A stretch of DNA of 32,774 nt from an uncultured Terriglobales bacterium (lineage in GTDB: Bacteria > Acidobacteriota > Terriglobia > Terriglobales > Acidobacteriaceae): contig CATPBJ010000015.1 in the NCBI GenBank assembly GCA_955652395.1, positions 1-32,774 of the forward strand. The letters run 5' to 3'. The translations under genes were made by a program, and so were the position numbers. The notes beneath the pieces are model-generated. The model did not search any database and had not been told where the DNA came from. It saw only the letters and a program-made list of their open reading frames with translations. The stretch's first letter is position 1. Each line of letters starts with the position of its first letter. Below, in pieces: positions 25,181 through 32,713 of this stretch.

Positions 25181-25591
25181 CTATCGGACGGCAACAATGA
25201 TCAGGATGAGCGCGGCAATGGCCACAAGAATAATGATCAGGTCCCGATCACTGAGCGTGCCGGCTGCGAAATCCACCTGTACTTTATTCACCCGCCAAGC
25301 CAGCTGCGTCAATTCAGCGTCGTCCAGGGTAGCGACAGCGTTCTTTACCTGCTGCGGATTCATGTGCGCGGATCGCAAGGCTTTGTCCGCCTTTTCCGAC
25401 CATAAGAATTGCTGAACCTGTTCCAGGTTCTGCTGCCGCACCGCGGAAGCCTGCACCGCAGCCTGCTGCAACTCCCAGGGACTGACTAGGTGCGCGGCAC
25501 CTTCTGCTAAAAGGTTCTGAGGAAGCGCGAAAACCGCGGCCAGAACAAAGGCCGTCGCCATTCGGCATAACTGCTTCATATCAAGCTGCAT
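25181..25591 (-). CDS. DUF6627/PA2779-like small membrane-anchored protein
   Basis: The protein has 136 residues with a signal peptide (MATAFVLAAVFALPQNLLA), a helical middle rich in Gln and Ala (RQQNLEQVQQFLWSEKADKA, NPQQVKNAVATLDDAELTQL) and a C-terminal membrane helix (DLIIILVAIAALILIIVAV). This layout and the LDDAELTQL-type motif match the PA2779 family (DUF6627), which in Pseudomonas lies beside a C39-type peptidase. GGAGG lies nine bases before the ATG at 25591, which decides the start. It is nine bases from the C39-like gene and heads the three-gene cassette. Its role is unknown; as a short secreted protein with a terminal anchor it could be a substrate of that peptidase. Confidence 0.78.
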   Translation of the reverse strand: MQLDMKQLCRMATAFVLAAVFALPQNLLAEGAAHLVSPWELQQAAVQASAVRQQNLEQVQQFLWSEKADKALRSAHMNPQQVKNAVATLDDAELTQLAWRVNKVQVDFAAGTLSDRDLIIILVAIAALILIIVAVR

Positions 25592-25635
25592 GTCTTGGAA
25601 CCTCCGTAAGATTTCTTATTGTGGACCGATTGTGT

Positions 25636-25655
25636 GGGACGAGTCCGCTCGTCCC
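25636..25655. repeat. Short extragenic palindrome
   Basis: GGGACGAG (25636-25643) pairs with CTCGTCCC (25648-25655) over a TCCG loop. It lies in the 202-base gap between two genes of the same strand and resembles the other GC-rich extragenic hairpins here. Confidence 0.5.
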
Positions 25656-25793
25656 GAACGAGCGCAGTTCCACCACCCTGGAAAAATACTACACGCTCAT
25701 ACTGCGTTGCGGAGAACGGTTCTGTAGGTTTGTCGTCAGGGTAACAAGATCAATAAACAAGGCCCGGAGAGCGGCTCCGGAACCTCCTGTGAT

Positions 25794-28325
25794 TCACAAA
25801 TTTTGTACCGCCGTCTGCAGCTCGGCGGCGATCCACTCCGGCGCGCTGTCCTGAGGAAAGCGGACTGGCGGACCGATGGTCACTCTTATTTTCCCCAGCA
25901 GAGCAAACTTTTTCTTTGCCTTCTTCAATTCAAAGAGCCCGTGGATCCGCATGGGCACAATGGGTATCGCCAGGTTGTCTGCCAGCAGTCCCACGCCGGC
26001 GCGAAACGGACGCATCGTACCGTCAGTTGTGTGGTGGCCTTCGGGAAAGACCAGAATGCTGTAGCCACGGTCCACGGATTCTCCGGCATAAGCAAAACTC
26101 TCCCGAAAACCAGCTTCGCGGGGCAAGGGAAACAGGTTGAGCAACGAGACTCCCAAGGTCCACTTCACGCGATCGTAAGCTCTACCCAGCAAGCTTCGCC
26201 CCGGTGGCGGGGTGCGCAGTGCCTCGAGCGCCTCCCCTCCCGTGGCCGTCGCCAGCCGATGCCGAAAGCGGGCGGGAAGCGCGGTCTGCACAAAACCGAC
26301 ATCCACATCGTCGATGTGATTGCACACAACCAGCACAGGACCGCCAAGCCCATCCAGATTTTCCCGCCCCGTAATGCGCGGCCAGCCCAGCAGCAATACT
26401 GCCGGCCGCAGAAGCAGGTAATGAATGACAAACCGCACCCAGGTCGTGGGCCAACGCTGCACCCATACCGGGTAGTGATAGGGTGCCCGCGGCGGAAGCT
26501 TGCCTTGCAGCATGCGCTCAAGATCGCCTACCGTCTTCACCGCCGCGAACCGGGTCTCGCTCAGATCCATCTGATACCGGCCTTCGAGCGCGCCCAGCAG
26601 TTCCACACGATCGAGGGAACTCAGATTCAAATCAGTCTCGAGATCAGATTCCTGACCCCACTCTCCTGCAGCTTTCCCGCAGTCCCGCAATTGGACACGC
26701 GCGATCAACTCGGCTAGCGGACTCGATCCTGTTTGCCCCGCCGGATTCGCGCCCAATCGCGCCTGCACCACTTGCAGGACTGCGTTGGTTCGCGGCTTCT
26801 GCGTGGAGGTGCGCGGGAAGTCGTCGTCGGGCCACACCAGCCAGTTTCGCATGCGCTGATACTCAGCCAAAGTTTCGTTGGCCTGTCGCACGACCCATTC
26901 CGGATCAACCTTACCCTGGCGCATGATCATCACCGCGCAAGGTTCGGCATTCCCATCGCGCGGCAGGGCGATCACCAGGCAGTCCTTGACCTCGGGTTGC
27001 CGGCGCAGCGCGGCTTCTAGATCCTCGGGGTACACATTCATACCGGCAGCTGTGACGATGACATCTTTCTTGCGCCCTTTGAAATACAAATTGCCGTCGG
27101 CATCGAGCGCGCCGATGTCGCCGGTCCCGTACCATCCTTGTTCGGCCGTCATCGGCTCCACTTCGTGTCCCGTCCAGTATCCGACGGCGACCCCGCTGCC
27201 GCGGACCAGGATTTCGCCGTCCGAAGCCAGTTTGACTTCGCGCCCCGCCAGTACTTTGCCGATTGATCCTTTGCCCAGCCGAAAGGGATGATTCACGCTG
27301 ACGACGGAGGTGGTTTCCGTGAGCCCGTAGCCCTGGATGGCGGCGTACCCGAGTCGTCCCCAAAATTCTTCGGTCACGCGGTCGAGCGCGGCTCCTCCGG
27401 AAATGAACGCCCAGAATTTCCATCCAAACTGGCGATGCACTCGCCGGAAAATCCACCAGCGCTCGAGGAAGTGCTTGCCTTCCACCGCTTGCAAGCGCCG
27501 CTGGAATTCTTCGAACCTGCCTTCATCTTCCAGATCACGCTCGATCTTTTCTTTCAGCGATTGCAGCATGCGCGGCACCGCAACCAGCACCGACGCACGC
27601 TCGCGCCTTATGGTGCGAATGACTTCGCCCGGATTGAGTGCATCCTGGAAGATCACCGTCCCCCCCATCAGTTGCGGCAGAAATATTCCCAGGAATTGAC
27701 CAAACACGTGGCTCAAGGGCAGCAGGTTCAGGAAACGAACGGGATGAACCAGGCGTTCGTACTTCAAATATCTTTTGATTTCGGCTTCAAGCGGCGCCAT
27801 GTTGCCCAGCACATTGCCGTGGTTGATGACAACCCCTTTAGGCTCGGCAGTGGTCCCGGAAGTAAAAACAATTTCCAGGATATCCTGAGGGCCGATCGCC
27901 GTCGCCTCATAGAGCGCAGACGCGTGGACCGATAGGGTCTCGGGCAAGTCTTCCAAAATCAAAACTGGCAGCGAAGGCGTGACATGCTCACGCGAACACA
28001 CCAGCAGCCTTCCATCTACTTGCTGATACACACGCTGGGTGAAATCGGCAGCACCGGTCTCATCAATGGGGACAACGATCACGCCTCGCAGCGCACAACC
28101 GAAGAACGCCGCCACCCACGCCGCCGAGTTCGGCCCCCAGAGCAGGACGCGTTCGCCTTTGCCGATTCCACGCTTTTCCAGTTCGCGGGCAAAACGGAAG
28201 GTCGTCTCGGCCACTTGCCGGTAGCTCCAGCGCACGGTGCGGTATCCGCGGCGCTGAATGTAGGCGCACTCCTGCCCTCGCCGCAGAAAGCTCTCGAGGT
28301 ATTCGACAACGGAGCGGCGCTCCAT
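25794..28325 (-). CDS. Acyl-activating enzyme / acyl carrier / PlsC acyltransferase fusion
   Basis: This 843-residue protein joins three activities. Residues 1-545 form an AMP-forming acyl-activating enzyme with IVFTSGTTAEPKG (152-164), GYGLTETTSVVSVNHP, GWYGTGDIGALDADG and the C-terminal catalytic-lysine segment PRTSTQKPRTN. Residues 545-620 form a carrier domain with S570 in LNLSSLDRVELL as phosphopantetheine site. Residues 640-843 form a PlsC-type acyltransferase with HX4D (NHIDDVD, H670 and D675) and LVFPEGHHTTDGTMRPF. A likely role is to activate a fatty acid, load it on its own carrier and transfer it to a lysophospholipid or similar acceptor, as in 2-acylglycerophosphoethanolamine acyltransferase/acyl-ACP synthetase (Aas). 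Unlike Aas, the transferase is at the C-terminus here and a carrier domain is built in. Confidence 0.9.
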   Translation of the reverse strand: MERRSVVEYLESFLRRGQECAYIQRRGYRTVRWSYRQVAETTFRFARELEKRGIGKGERVLLWGPNSAAWVAAFFGCALRGVIVVPIDETGAADFTQRVYQQVDGRLLVCSREHVTPSLPVLILEDLPETLSVHASALYEATAIGPQDILEIVFTSGTTAEPKGVVINHGNVLGNMAPLEAEIKRYLKYERLVHPVRFLNLLPLSHVFGQFLGIFLPQLMGGTVIFQDALNPGEVIRTIRRERASVLVAVPRMLQSLKEKIERDLEDEGRFEEFQRRLQAVEGKHFLERWWIFRRVHRQFGWKFWAFISGGAALDRVTEEFWGRLGYAAIQGYGLTETTSVVSVNHPFRLGKGSIGKVLAGREVKLASDGEILVRGSGVAVGYWTGHEVEPMTAEQGWYGTGDIGALDADGNLYFKGRKKDVIVTAAGMNVYPEDLEAALRRQPEVKDCLVIALPRDGNAEPCAVMIMRQGKVDPEWVVRQANETLAEYQRMRNWLVWPDDDFPRTSTQKPRTNAVLQVVQARLGANPAGQTGSSPLAELIARVQLRDCGKAAGEWGQESDLETDLNLSSLDRVELLGALEGRYQMDLSETRFAAVKTVGDLERMLQGKLPPRAPYHYPVWVQRWPTTWVRFVIHYLLLRPAVLLLGWPRITGRENLDGLGGPVLVVCNHIDDVDVGFVQTALPARFRHRLATATGGEALEALRTPPPGRSLLGRAYDRVKWTLGVSLLNLFPLPREAGFRESFAYAGESVDRGYSILVFPEGHHTTDGTMRPFRAGVGLLADNLAIPIVPMRIHGLFELKKAKKKFALLGKIRVTIGPPVRFPQDSAPEWIAAELQTAVQNL

Positions 28326-28399
28326 GCCTGGGATGGTATCGCGTTGGGAGCCTAACCCGCATCCGCTTCAAACTCATGAGGGAATGTCTGCTTTGCGAA

Positions 28400-28520
28400 G
28401 TGACGGCTTCGCAATGCGAAACCGTCACGCAGTCGAAGGACTCCTACGCAATGCAGTACGTGCGGAGCTTGTTTCCCGGTACAGATCCTGACTTCATCGT
28501 AGCGGTAGGGTCCTTCGACT
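28400..28520. repeat. Extragenic hairpin and inverted-repeat cluster
   Basis: GTGACGG-c-TTCGC-aat-GCGAA-a-CCGTCAC forms a 29-base hairpin at 28400-28428. Next, 28431-28448 (agtcgaaggactcctacg) pairs with 28503-28520 (cggtagggtccttcgact) at nearly every position. GACCG/CGGTC arms follow to about 28548. These fill most of the 260 bases between the fusion gene and the LysR gene. Confidence 0.7.
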
Positions 28521-28586
28521 CCCCTGACCGACCGCAACCGGACGGTCAGACTCGCTCAGGATGACAGCTGGATATTTCGCTTTGCC

Positions 28587-29504
28587 TTACGCCGACATCC
28601 GTCGCGCGCTTTTGGGGCAGACATTGGTCAACAGATTCAGAAACTCGGCCAGAAACGGCGGCGTGGGCTGATGGCGCAGGGTGACCGCATACCATTGCCG
28701 CCGAAACCCGCGACCACTTAGGGGTCGGACGACAACTTTGCCGGCTTCAACCGCTGGCGCCACTGCCCAGCGAGCCAGGAAACCAATGCCGGTGCCGGCT
28801 CCAGCTAACTCAACAATCGCTTCCGTGAGTGGGACTTCGATGACCCGCTGCGCCTCCACCCCGGCCGGCTTTAGCAGTTTGTTAATCAGCGTGCTCTCCT
28901 CCCGCGGAGGGTAGATCAGAATGGTTTCCGTCTCCAGATCCTTGGGCCGCGCCTGGCTCGCAGAGGCAAGGCGGTGCTTCGGGGACATCACCAGAACCAG
29001 TTCGTCTTCGAACATGGGCGTCACTCGCAGGCTCTTGTTGCGCGGTGGAGAACTGATGATCGCGACGTCCAACTTCCCTTCAAGCAACGCCGCCGCCGGA
29101 TTCGAGGTCGCGCTGGCGACGATATTTACTTCTACTTTCGAAAATTTGCCGTGGAACTTGTGCAGCACCGGGGGCAACCAGTGATAACAGGTGTAGCACT
29201 CCGTGCTCAGCCGGATCTCACCCCGCGCCCCGCCGTTGAGTCCCTCGATCTGTCCCTCGGTATTGTTCAGTTCGTCGAGTACCCGGCGGGCACACGCAAT
29301 CAGCCGCTCGCCGGCCGGCGTTAGTACCATCTTTCTTCCCAGCCGCAAAAACAGCGCCGTGCCCAGTTTTTCTTCCGCATCGCGCAACTGGTGGCTCAGC
29401 GCGGATTGCGTAAGGTGCAGGCGCTTACCTGCTTCGGTCACGCTGCCTTCTTCGGCTACGGTCACCAGCAACTTGAGGTGTCGAACTTCCAGTTTCGGAC
29501 TCAT
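28587..29504 (-). CDS. LysR-family transcriptional regulator, MetR-like
   Basis: The protein has about 305 residues with an N-terminal winged helix-turn-helix (EVRHLKLLVTVAEEGSVTEA then GKRLHLTQSALSHQLRDAEE) and a type 2 periplasmic-binding-like effector domain. The segment RLSTECYTCYHWLPPVLHKF and the TILIYPPRE stretch closely follow the MetR layout, whose effector is homocysteine. That suggests methionine or one-carbon control, but no met gene is adjacent, so the target is open. The start at 29504 gives MSPKLEVRHLKLL, the typical LysR N-terminus; a frame with 14 more residues exists to 29546. The divergent neighbour is a secreted protein at 29722, with about 215 bases between them, a usual place for a LysR binding site. 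Confidence 0.92.
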   Translation of the reverse strand: MSPKLEVRHLKLLVTVAEEGSVTEAGKRLHLTQSALSHQLRDAEEKLGTALFLRLGRKMVLTPAGERLIACARRVLDELNNTEGQIEGLNGGARGEIRLSTECYTCYHWLPPVLHKFHGKFSKVEVNIVASATSNPAAALLEGKLDVAIISSPPRNKSLRVTPMFEDELVLVMSPKHRLASASQARPKDLETETILIYPPREESTLINKLLKPAGVEAQRVIEVPLTEAIVELAGAGTGIGFLARWAVAPAVEAGKVVVRPLSGRGFRRQWYAVTLRHQPTPPFLAEFLNLLTNVCPKSARRMSA

Positions 29505-29721
29505 ATGCACATGAGTGTAGTTCATCGATTCAATGAAAACAAACAATCAATCTCATAGATAGCAAATCTCGTCCAACTCCGTAATGCGCCGGAAATCGGA
29601 TTTGATGACAAGAAGCGGATAGCGAGCATTGCACCTTCGCTACAGACTGCATTTTGACATTCGGCACATCCAAGAAGGTCGCAGTCGAACGAACACGGTA
29701 GACAAACAAGAGGAGGTTGTT

Positions 29722-30150
29722 ATGAAGAACCGGGTAGCGTGCATATTTGTTTCACTTCTTCTGGGGGGCCTGACACCCGTCTCCACAGTCCAGGCGCAAC
29801 ACATGGAGCGGACCATCAAGGCAAACATTCCATTCGATTTCGTCGTGGGGGGCGAGATTTTCCCTCCCGGGCACTATTCGGTGGTGCTGGTTGGGCCTGT
29901 GCTGTTAGAACTGCGCGACGCGGAAGGCCGTACCTTGGCCAACGTATTGACCCATTCAGTCCAAGCGTCGGCCCAGCTGGATCGACCCAAACTGCGGTTC
30001 GACACAGAGGGTGGCCGGCACGTGCTGACCCAGGTCTGGCGGGATGGCGAAGCCGTGGGCCAGCAGGTTTTCCGGCCAAAGTCAGCCCGTCTGGCTGTCC
30101 AGAAGCGCTCGGGACACGTCCAAACCGCCGAGGCGGGCAATCCGCGTTAG
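29722..30150 (+). CDS. Secreted hypothetical protein
   Basis: The protein has 142 residues with a signal peptide (CIFVSLLLGGLTPVSTVQAQ) and a compact beta-rich domain: MERTIKANIPFDFVVGGEIF, PPGHYSVVLVGPVLLELRDAE and a late strand HVLTQVWRDG. The IPFDFVVGG...PPG(H/E)Y pattern recurs in small acidobacterial secreted proteins of unknown function. AGGAGG lies six bases before the ATG, so expression is likely strong. The start at 29722 is preferred over a GTG or TTG upstream in frame. The divergent LysR gene may regulate it, which is inference from position. The next gene begins 35 bases later on the same strand. Confidence 0.85.
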   Translation: MKNRVACIFVSLLLGGLTPVSTVQAQHMERTIKANIPFDFVVGGEIFPPGHYSVVLVGPVLLELRDAEGRTLANVLTHSVQASAQLDRPKLRFDTEGGRHVLTQVWRDGEAVGQQVFRPKSARLAVQKRSGHVQTAEAGNPR

Positions 30151-30185
30151 CGACCCAACCATCGCGATCATAAAGTGAGGGCTCA

Positions 30186-30728
30186 ATGAACACCGGGGTG
30201 AACGGAAGCAACGGGCAATCGCAAGCGGCTGACCTCCACGTTCAGGAGGTCATCCGCTCCGCGGAACGAGAGCTTCATGAATTGCTCGAGCGGCGGGCAG
30301 AACTCATGAAGCGAATTGGCACCATCAAGCAGACCCTGGCCGGGTTGGCCAATATTTTCGGCGACTGCGTGCTTAGCAACCAGCTGCTCACCTTGCTCGA
30401 TCGCAAATCGGCGAGCCGGCAGCCTGGTTTTACACGAGCTTGCCGGGTGGTCCTCATGGAAGCAAAAAAGCCCCTGGGCGCCCGGCTGGTCTGCCAGGCG
30501 CTGCAGCATAGATTTCCCGAGTTGCTGGAGCACCATAAGGACCCCATCGCCTCGGTGACAACGGTGCTGAACCGGCTGGCCGACTACACCGAGGCCCGAT
30601 GCTCGCTGGATGCAAATGGCAGGCGGGTTTGGGAGTGGATCGCAGAGCGCGAGAACGGTGGTGAACTGGCGCCGCTGGGCGGAGGCTACAAGCTTCCACC
30701 ACAACCACAATTGGGTAAACGACAATAG
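30186..30728 (+). CDS. Hypothetical protein with coiled coil and winged-helix-like domain
   Basis: The protein has 180 residues with a low-complexity start (MNTGVNGSNGQSQ), a heptad-rich helix (EVIRSAERELHELLERRAEL then MKRIGTIKQTLAGLANIF) and a domain of about 75 residues resembling HARE-HTH/winged-helix modules (GFTRACRVVLMEAKKPLGAR, LVCQALQHRF, ASVTTVLNRLADY). The GRRVWEW strand closes the domain. A short proline-rich tail ends the protein. It may bind DNA or RNA as a dimer through the coiled coil; that is inference. GAGGG lies five bases before the ATG at 30186. It shares a strand with the secreted protein upstream and is probably co-transcribed. Confidence 0.75.
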   Translation: MNTGVNGSNGQSQAADLHVQEVIRSAERELHELLERRAELMKRIGTIKQTLAGLANIFGDCVLSNQLLTLLDRKSASRQPGFTRACRVVLMEAKKPLGARLVCQALQHRFPELLEHHKDPIASVTTVLNRLADYTEARCSLDANGRRVWEWIAERENGGELAPLGGGYKLPPQPQLGKRQ

Positions 30729-30866
30729 GCCAGGAGGCGGAGTGGCGGGGACCAACAAGGTTCGGGAACATGCCTGCGCGGGCGCGAGCAGCGGACCTTA
30801 GGCGCTAAAGCGCGGGCAAGTTCTCAGCAACTTAGCGGCACAAGTGAACTCGTGCCCTTCTAGCCG

Positions 30867-31433
30867 CTATTCCCGTCCCACGCCCAGCGCGTCCGCCACG
30901 CGGTTGATGTAGTTGAACCAGGCGGCGATTAACGTAATCTGCAGAATCGCCTTGTCGTCGAAACCGGCCGCACGTAGGCGTTCGTGATCGTCTTTCCCGA
31001 CTTGCGTCGCATCGTTAGTAATTTTCACCACGTAATCGAGCATCACCCGCTCCTGCGCAGTGACCGGAGCCGTGGTGTAGTCCTTTTCCAGTGCATCGAC
31101 AAGATCTTTGTCCAACGTCACCCGACGCAGAAACTCTGCGTGTGAGTCAATTCAATAAACGCACCGGTTGGTAACGGAAACCACGGTGGTGATCATCTCG
31201 TGCTGACGCCGGGAAAGAGGCAGGTCGGGAGACATCAGAACGCCGAAGGTGGCAAAGGCGTGGTACAGGGCCTCGGGAATGAGGCTGTGGGATTCGGTAA
31301 TCAGCGCCCCACCGCCTTCCGTAGGGTGGACCGGGGTGGCGTACTCCTTGGGATAGAGAGACTTCTGGGCTTCCATGGCCTGGCGCAGCTTCTCGTCGCC
31401 TTGGGAGACCGGAATGGTACGGATCCATGTCAT
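30867..31433 (-). CDS. AhpD-like peroxidase-related protein, probable selenoprotein (in-frame UGA)
   Basis: The frame starts at ATG 31433 and ends at TAG 30867, giving 188 residues if the UGA at 31154-31152 is read through. Before the UGA the sequence ends [20 protein letters not shown]; after it comes [20 protein letters not shown] and a normal C-terminus. So the motif is C91-V-Y-U94, where AhpD has CxxC. E79 to C91 is 12 residues, C91 to U94 is 3 and U94 to H98 is 4, exactly as E118, C130, C133 and H137 of AhpD. AhpD relatives reduce peroxides through this pair, and Sec would replace the more reactive residue. A SECIS-like hairpin follows the UGA. A gene caller would report two fragments (GTG at 31121 as false start). 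Refutation: no selA/selB/selC/selD in the genome. Confidence 0.85.
31118..31145 (-). promoter_or_regulatory. Candidate bacterial SECIS hairpin
   Basis: Ten bases after the UGA, ACGCAG pairs with CTGCGT across the loop AGUUU (31141-31125), one base pair tighter if GTT is the loop. TCAC and GTGA extend the stem below with a three-base CGG bulge. The loop matches the GGUCU loop of E. coli fdhF at the G, U and last U, and the distance to the UGA is close to its 11 bases. Confidence 0.7.
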
Positions 31434-31699
31434 AAAGAATCATTTGCCTCACGTAGGTGTTTTCGCCGTAACGTGCCGGCCACGAGTGTGAGGCTATACC
31501 GAAAAGATCGGGACTGCCAATAATCGAAATCCGTTATTCAAGGCTTGGCCTACAGGTTCATCCGCGACTTCTGCCGCGGAAAGGATGGGGGTCGATGAGC
31601 ATCACGGTACGGCAACTTCTCCGTAAGCTGCCGGAGCCCTTGCTCCTTGGTCGGTCATTGTTCCTGCGGGGAGCTACCGCGCTCGCTTGAGCACCATCG

Positions 31700-32071
31700 T
31701 CAGATCAACCCGTCTTTCACCCGACGAAGAAAGTCTTCGGCATCGGCCTGGGCTTTTTGGGCAGCACTAGGATCGTTGCGGTTCTCGAAGGTAATTTCCT
31801 GCAAAGTAATCTGAGCCGCGTCTTTCGGCTTGAAACCCCGCGTGACCAGCTTTCTCGCACGTGCTGCGAAACTCTCGGAGTCGGCAAGCACCGCGGGTTC
31901 GCCGTGGACCGCGCAATCGTGCTCCTGGAACTTGTTCGAAGCCAGCCGGTCGTAAGCACTTTTGGCTTCCTGATCGGTTAGCATCGAGGGCACGGGGAAA
32001 GTCCAGCCGCACTGCGAACAAGCCCAGCCAGTAAGACGCTGGTGCGATACCCACGTCAGCCATCTGCCCAT
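31700..32071 (-). CDS. Small Cys-containing hypothetical protein
   Basis: The protein has 123 residues starting MGRWLTWVSHQRLTGWACSQ. A CxxC pair (ACSQCGWTFP) and later histidines and a cysteine (FQEHDCAVHG) suggest a single zinc site of C2-HC or C2H2 type near residues 18-56. The rest is helical (SESFAARARKLVTRGF, AAQKAQADAEDFLRRV). Similar short proteins with the ACSQCGW motif occur in acidobacteria without known function. There is no signal peptide, so it is likely cytosolic. The 266 bases between it and the AhpD-like gene (31434-31699) show no gene. It could assist in DNA or RNA binding, but nothing in the sequence proves that. Confidence 0.75.
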   Translation of the reverse strand: MGRWLTWVSHQRLTGWACSQCGWTFPVPSMLTDQEAKSAYDRLASNKFQEHDCAVHGEPAVLADSESFAARARKLVTRGFKPKDAAQITLQEITFENRNDPSAAQKAQADAEDFLRRVKDGLI

Positions 32072-32301
32072 GACTCTCCCTCAATGCCGCAGGGGGTAAA
32101 GAATGCCTGGGCCCAAGTCATGTTCTTTACTTCCCGATCAGGAATGCGGCGAATGCAGCTTAGCGAGGCTTTCCCCAACCCAGTGTGCCCCCCAGGGACG
32201 CTGAACGTTGCTGGCACCCAATCTTACAAGAACAAGTCCGCCAGCAGTAGTGACGGCTTAGGAAACAGAGATCCGGTGAAACCTGAACAAATAATCATGG
32301 G

Positions 32302-32321
32302 GACGGGCGTCGCCGCCCGTC
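32302..32321 (+). repeat. REP-like palindrome, copy 1
   Basis: GACGGGCG-tcgc-CGCCCGTC. The sequence before it (catgg) reappears before copy 2 on the other strand, so the copies face each other. Confidence 0.7.
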
Positions 32322-32442
32322 GCTGGTCTGCGAAATCGCTCTCACGGCGGTTTCTCCCGTTTCCCTCAAAGCCTGCGATATGCGAGCGGATTCCAGCTGT
32401 GGCCAGATGCCGCTGCGCTCCTTAGACTCAAGTTTCATTTCC

Positions 32443-32462
32443 GACGGGCGAGGACGCCCGTC
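32443..32462 (-). repeat. REP-like palindrome, copy 2 (inverted)
   Basis: GACGGGCG-tcct-CGCCCGTC when read on the minus strand, flanked by catgga. It lies 121 bases from copy 1 in opposite orientation, as in REP pairs (BIME-like). Confidence 0.7.
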
Positions 32463-32534
32463 CTCCATGACTCGGCAGGGTAATTCCAGCTAACTCTGTG
32501 GTTCCGGACCTAACTCGGTCGTACACTCCCTTTC

Positions 32535-32613
32535 GGTAACCCTTAGTAACCATACGATTCTTGGTAACACGTCTTACAATGACCCTTGTCCGAAAGACCA
32601 TCCCTCGTATGAT
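32535..32613 (+). promoter_or_regulatory. Candidate promoter and direct repeats before the TPR gene
   Basis: TTGTCC (32586-32591) and TATGAT (32608-32613) are 16 bases apart. Upstream, GGTAAC, AGTAAC and GGTAAC stand at 32535, 32545 and 32563; the first two are one helical turn apart. They could be activator sites. Confidence 0.35.
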
Positions 32614-32713
32614 CGGCAGACATGGCCGATCGGATGGCCAACCCGTCGGTGAACCTTCTCACGGAAGATGTTTTCTGGCGGGAAATAAACCGGGAGCTGG
32701 AGTCAGCAATCTT

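Larger units (their letters stand above)
32072..32713. other. Intergenic stretch without an intact gene
   Basis: These 642 bases hold two GACGGGCG palindromes, a set of GTAAC direct repeats and a candidate promoter for the TPR gene at 32714. Short frames on the plus strand (32042-32425) look like chance. I see no RNA gene. Confidence 0.6.

Noticed and set aside
31147..31452. 101-residue minus-strand frame overlapping the AhpD-like gene
   Set aside because: It is out of frame with the AhpD-like protein and shows no family motifs.
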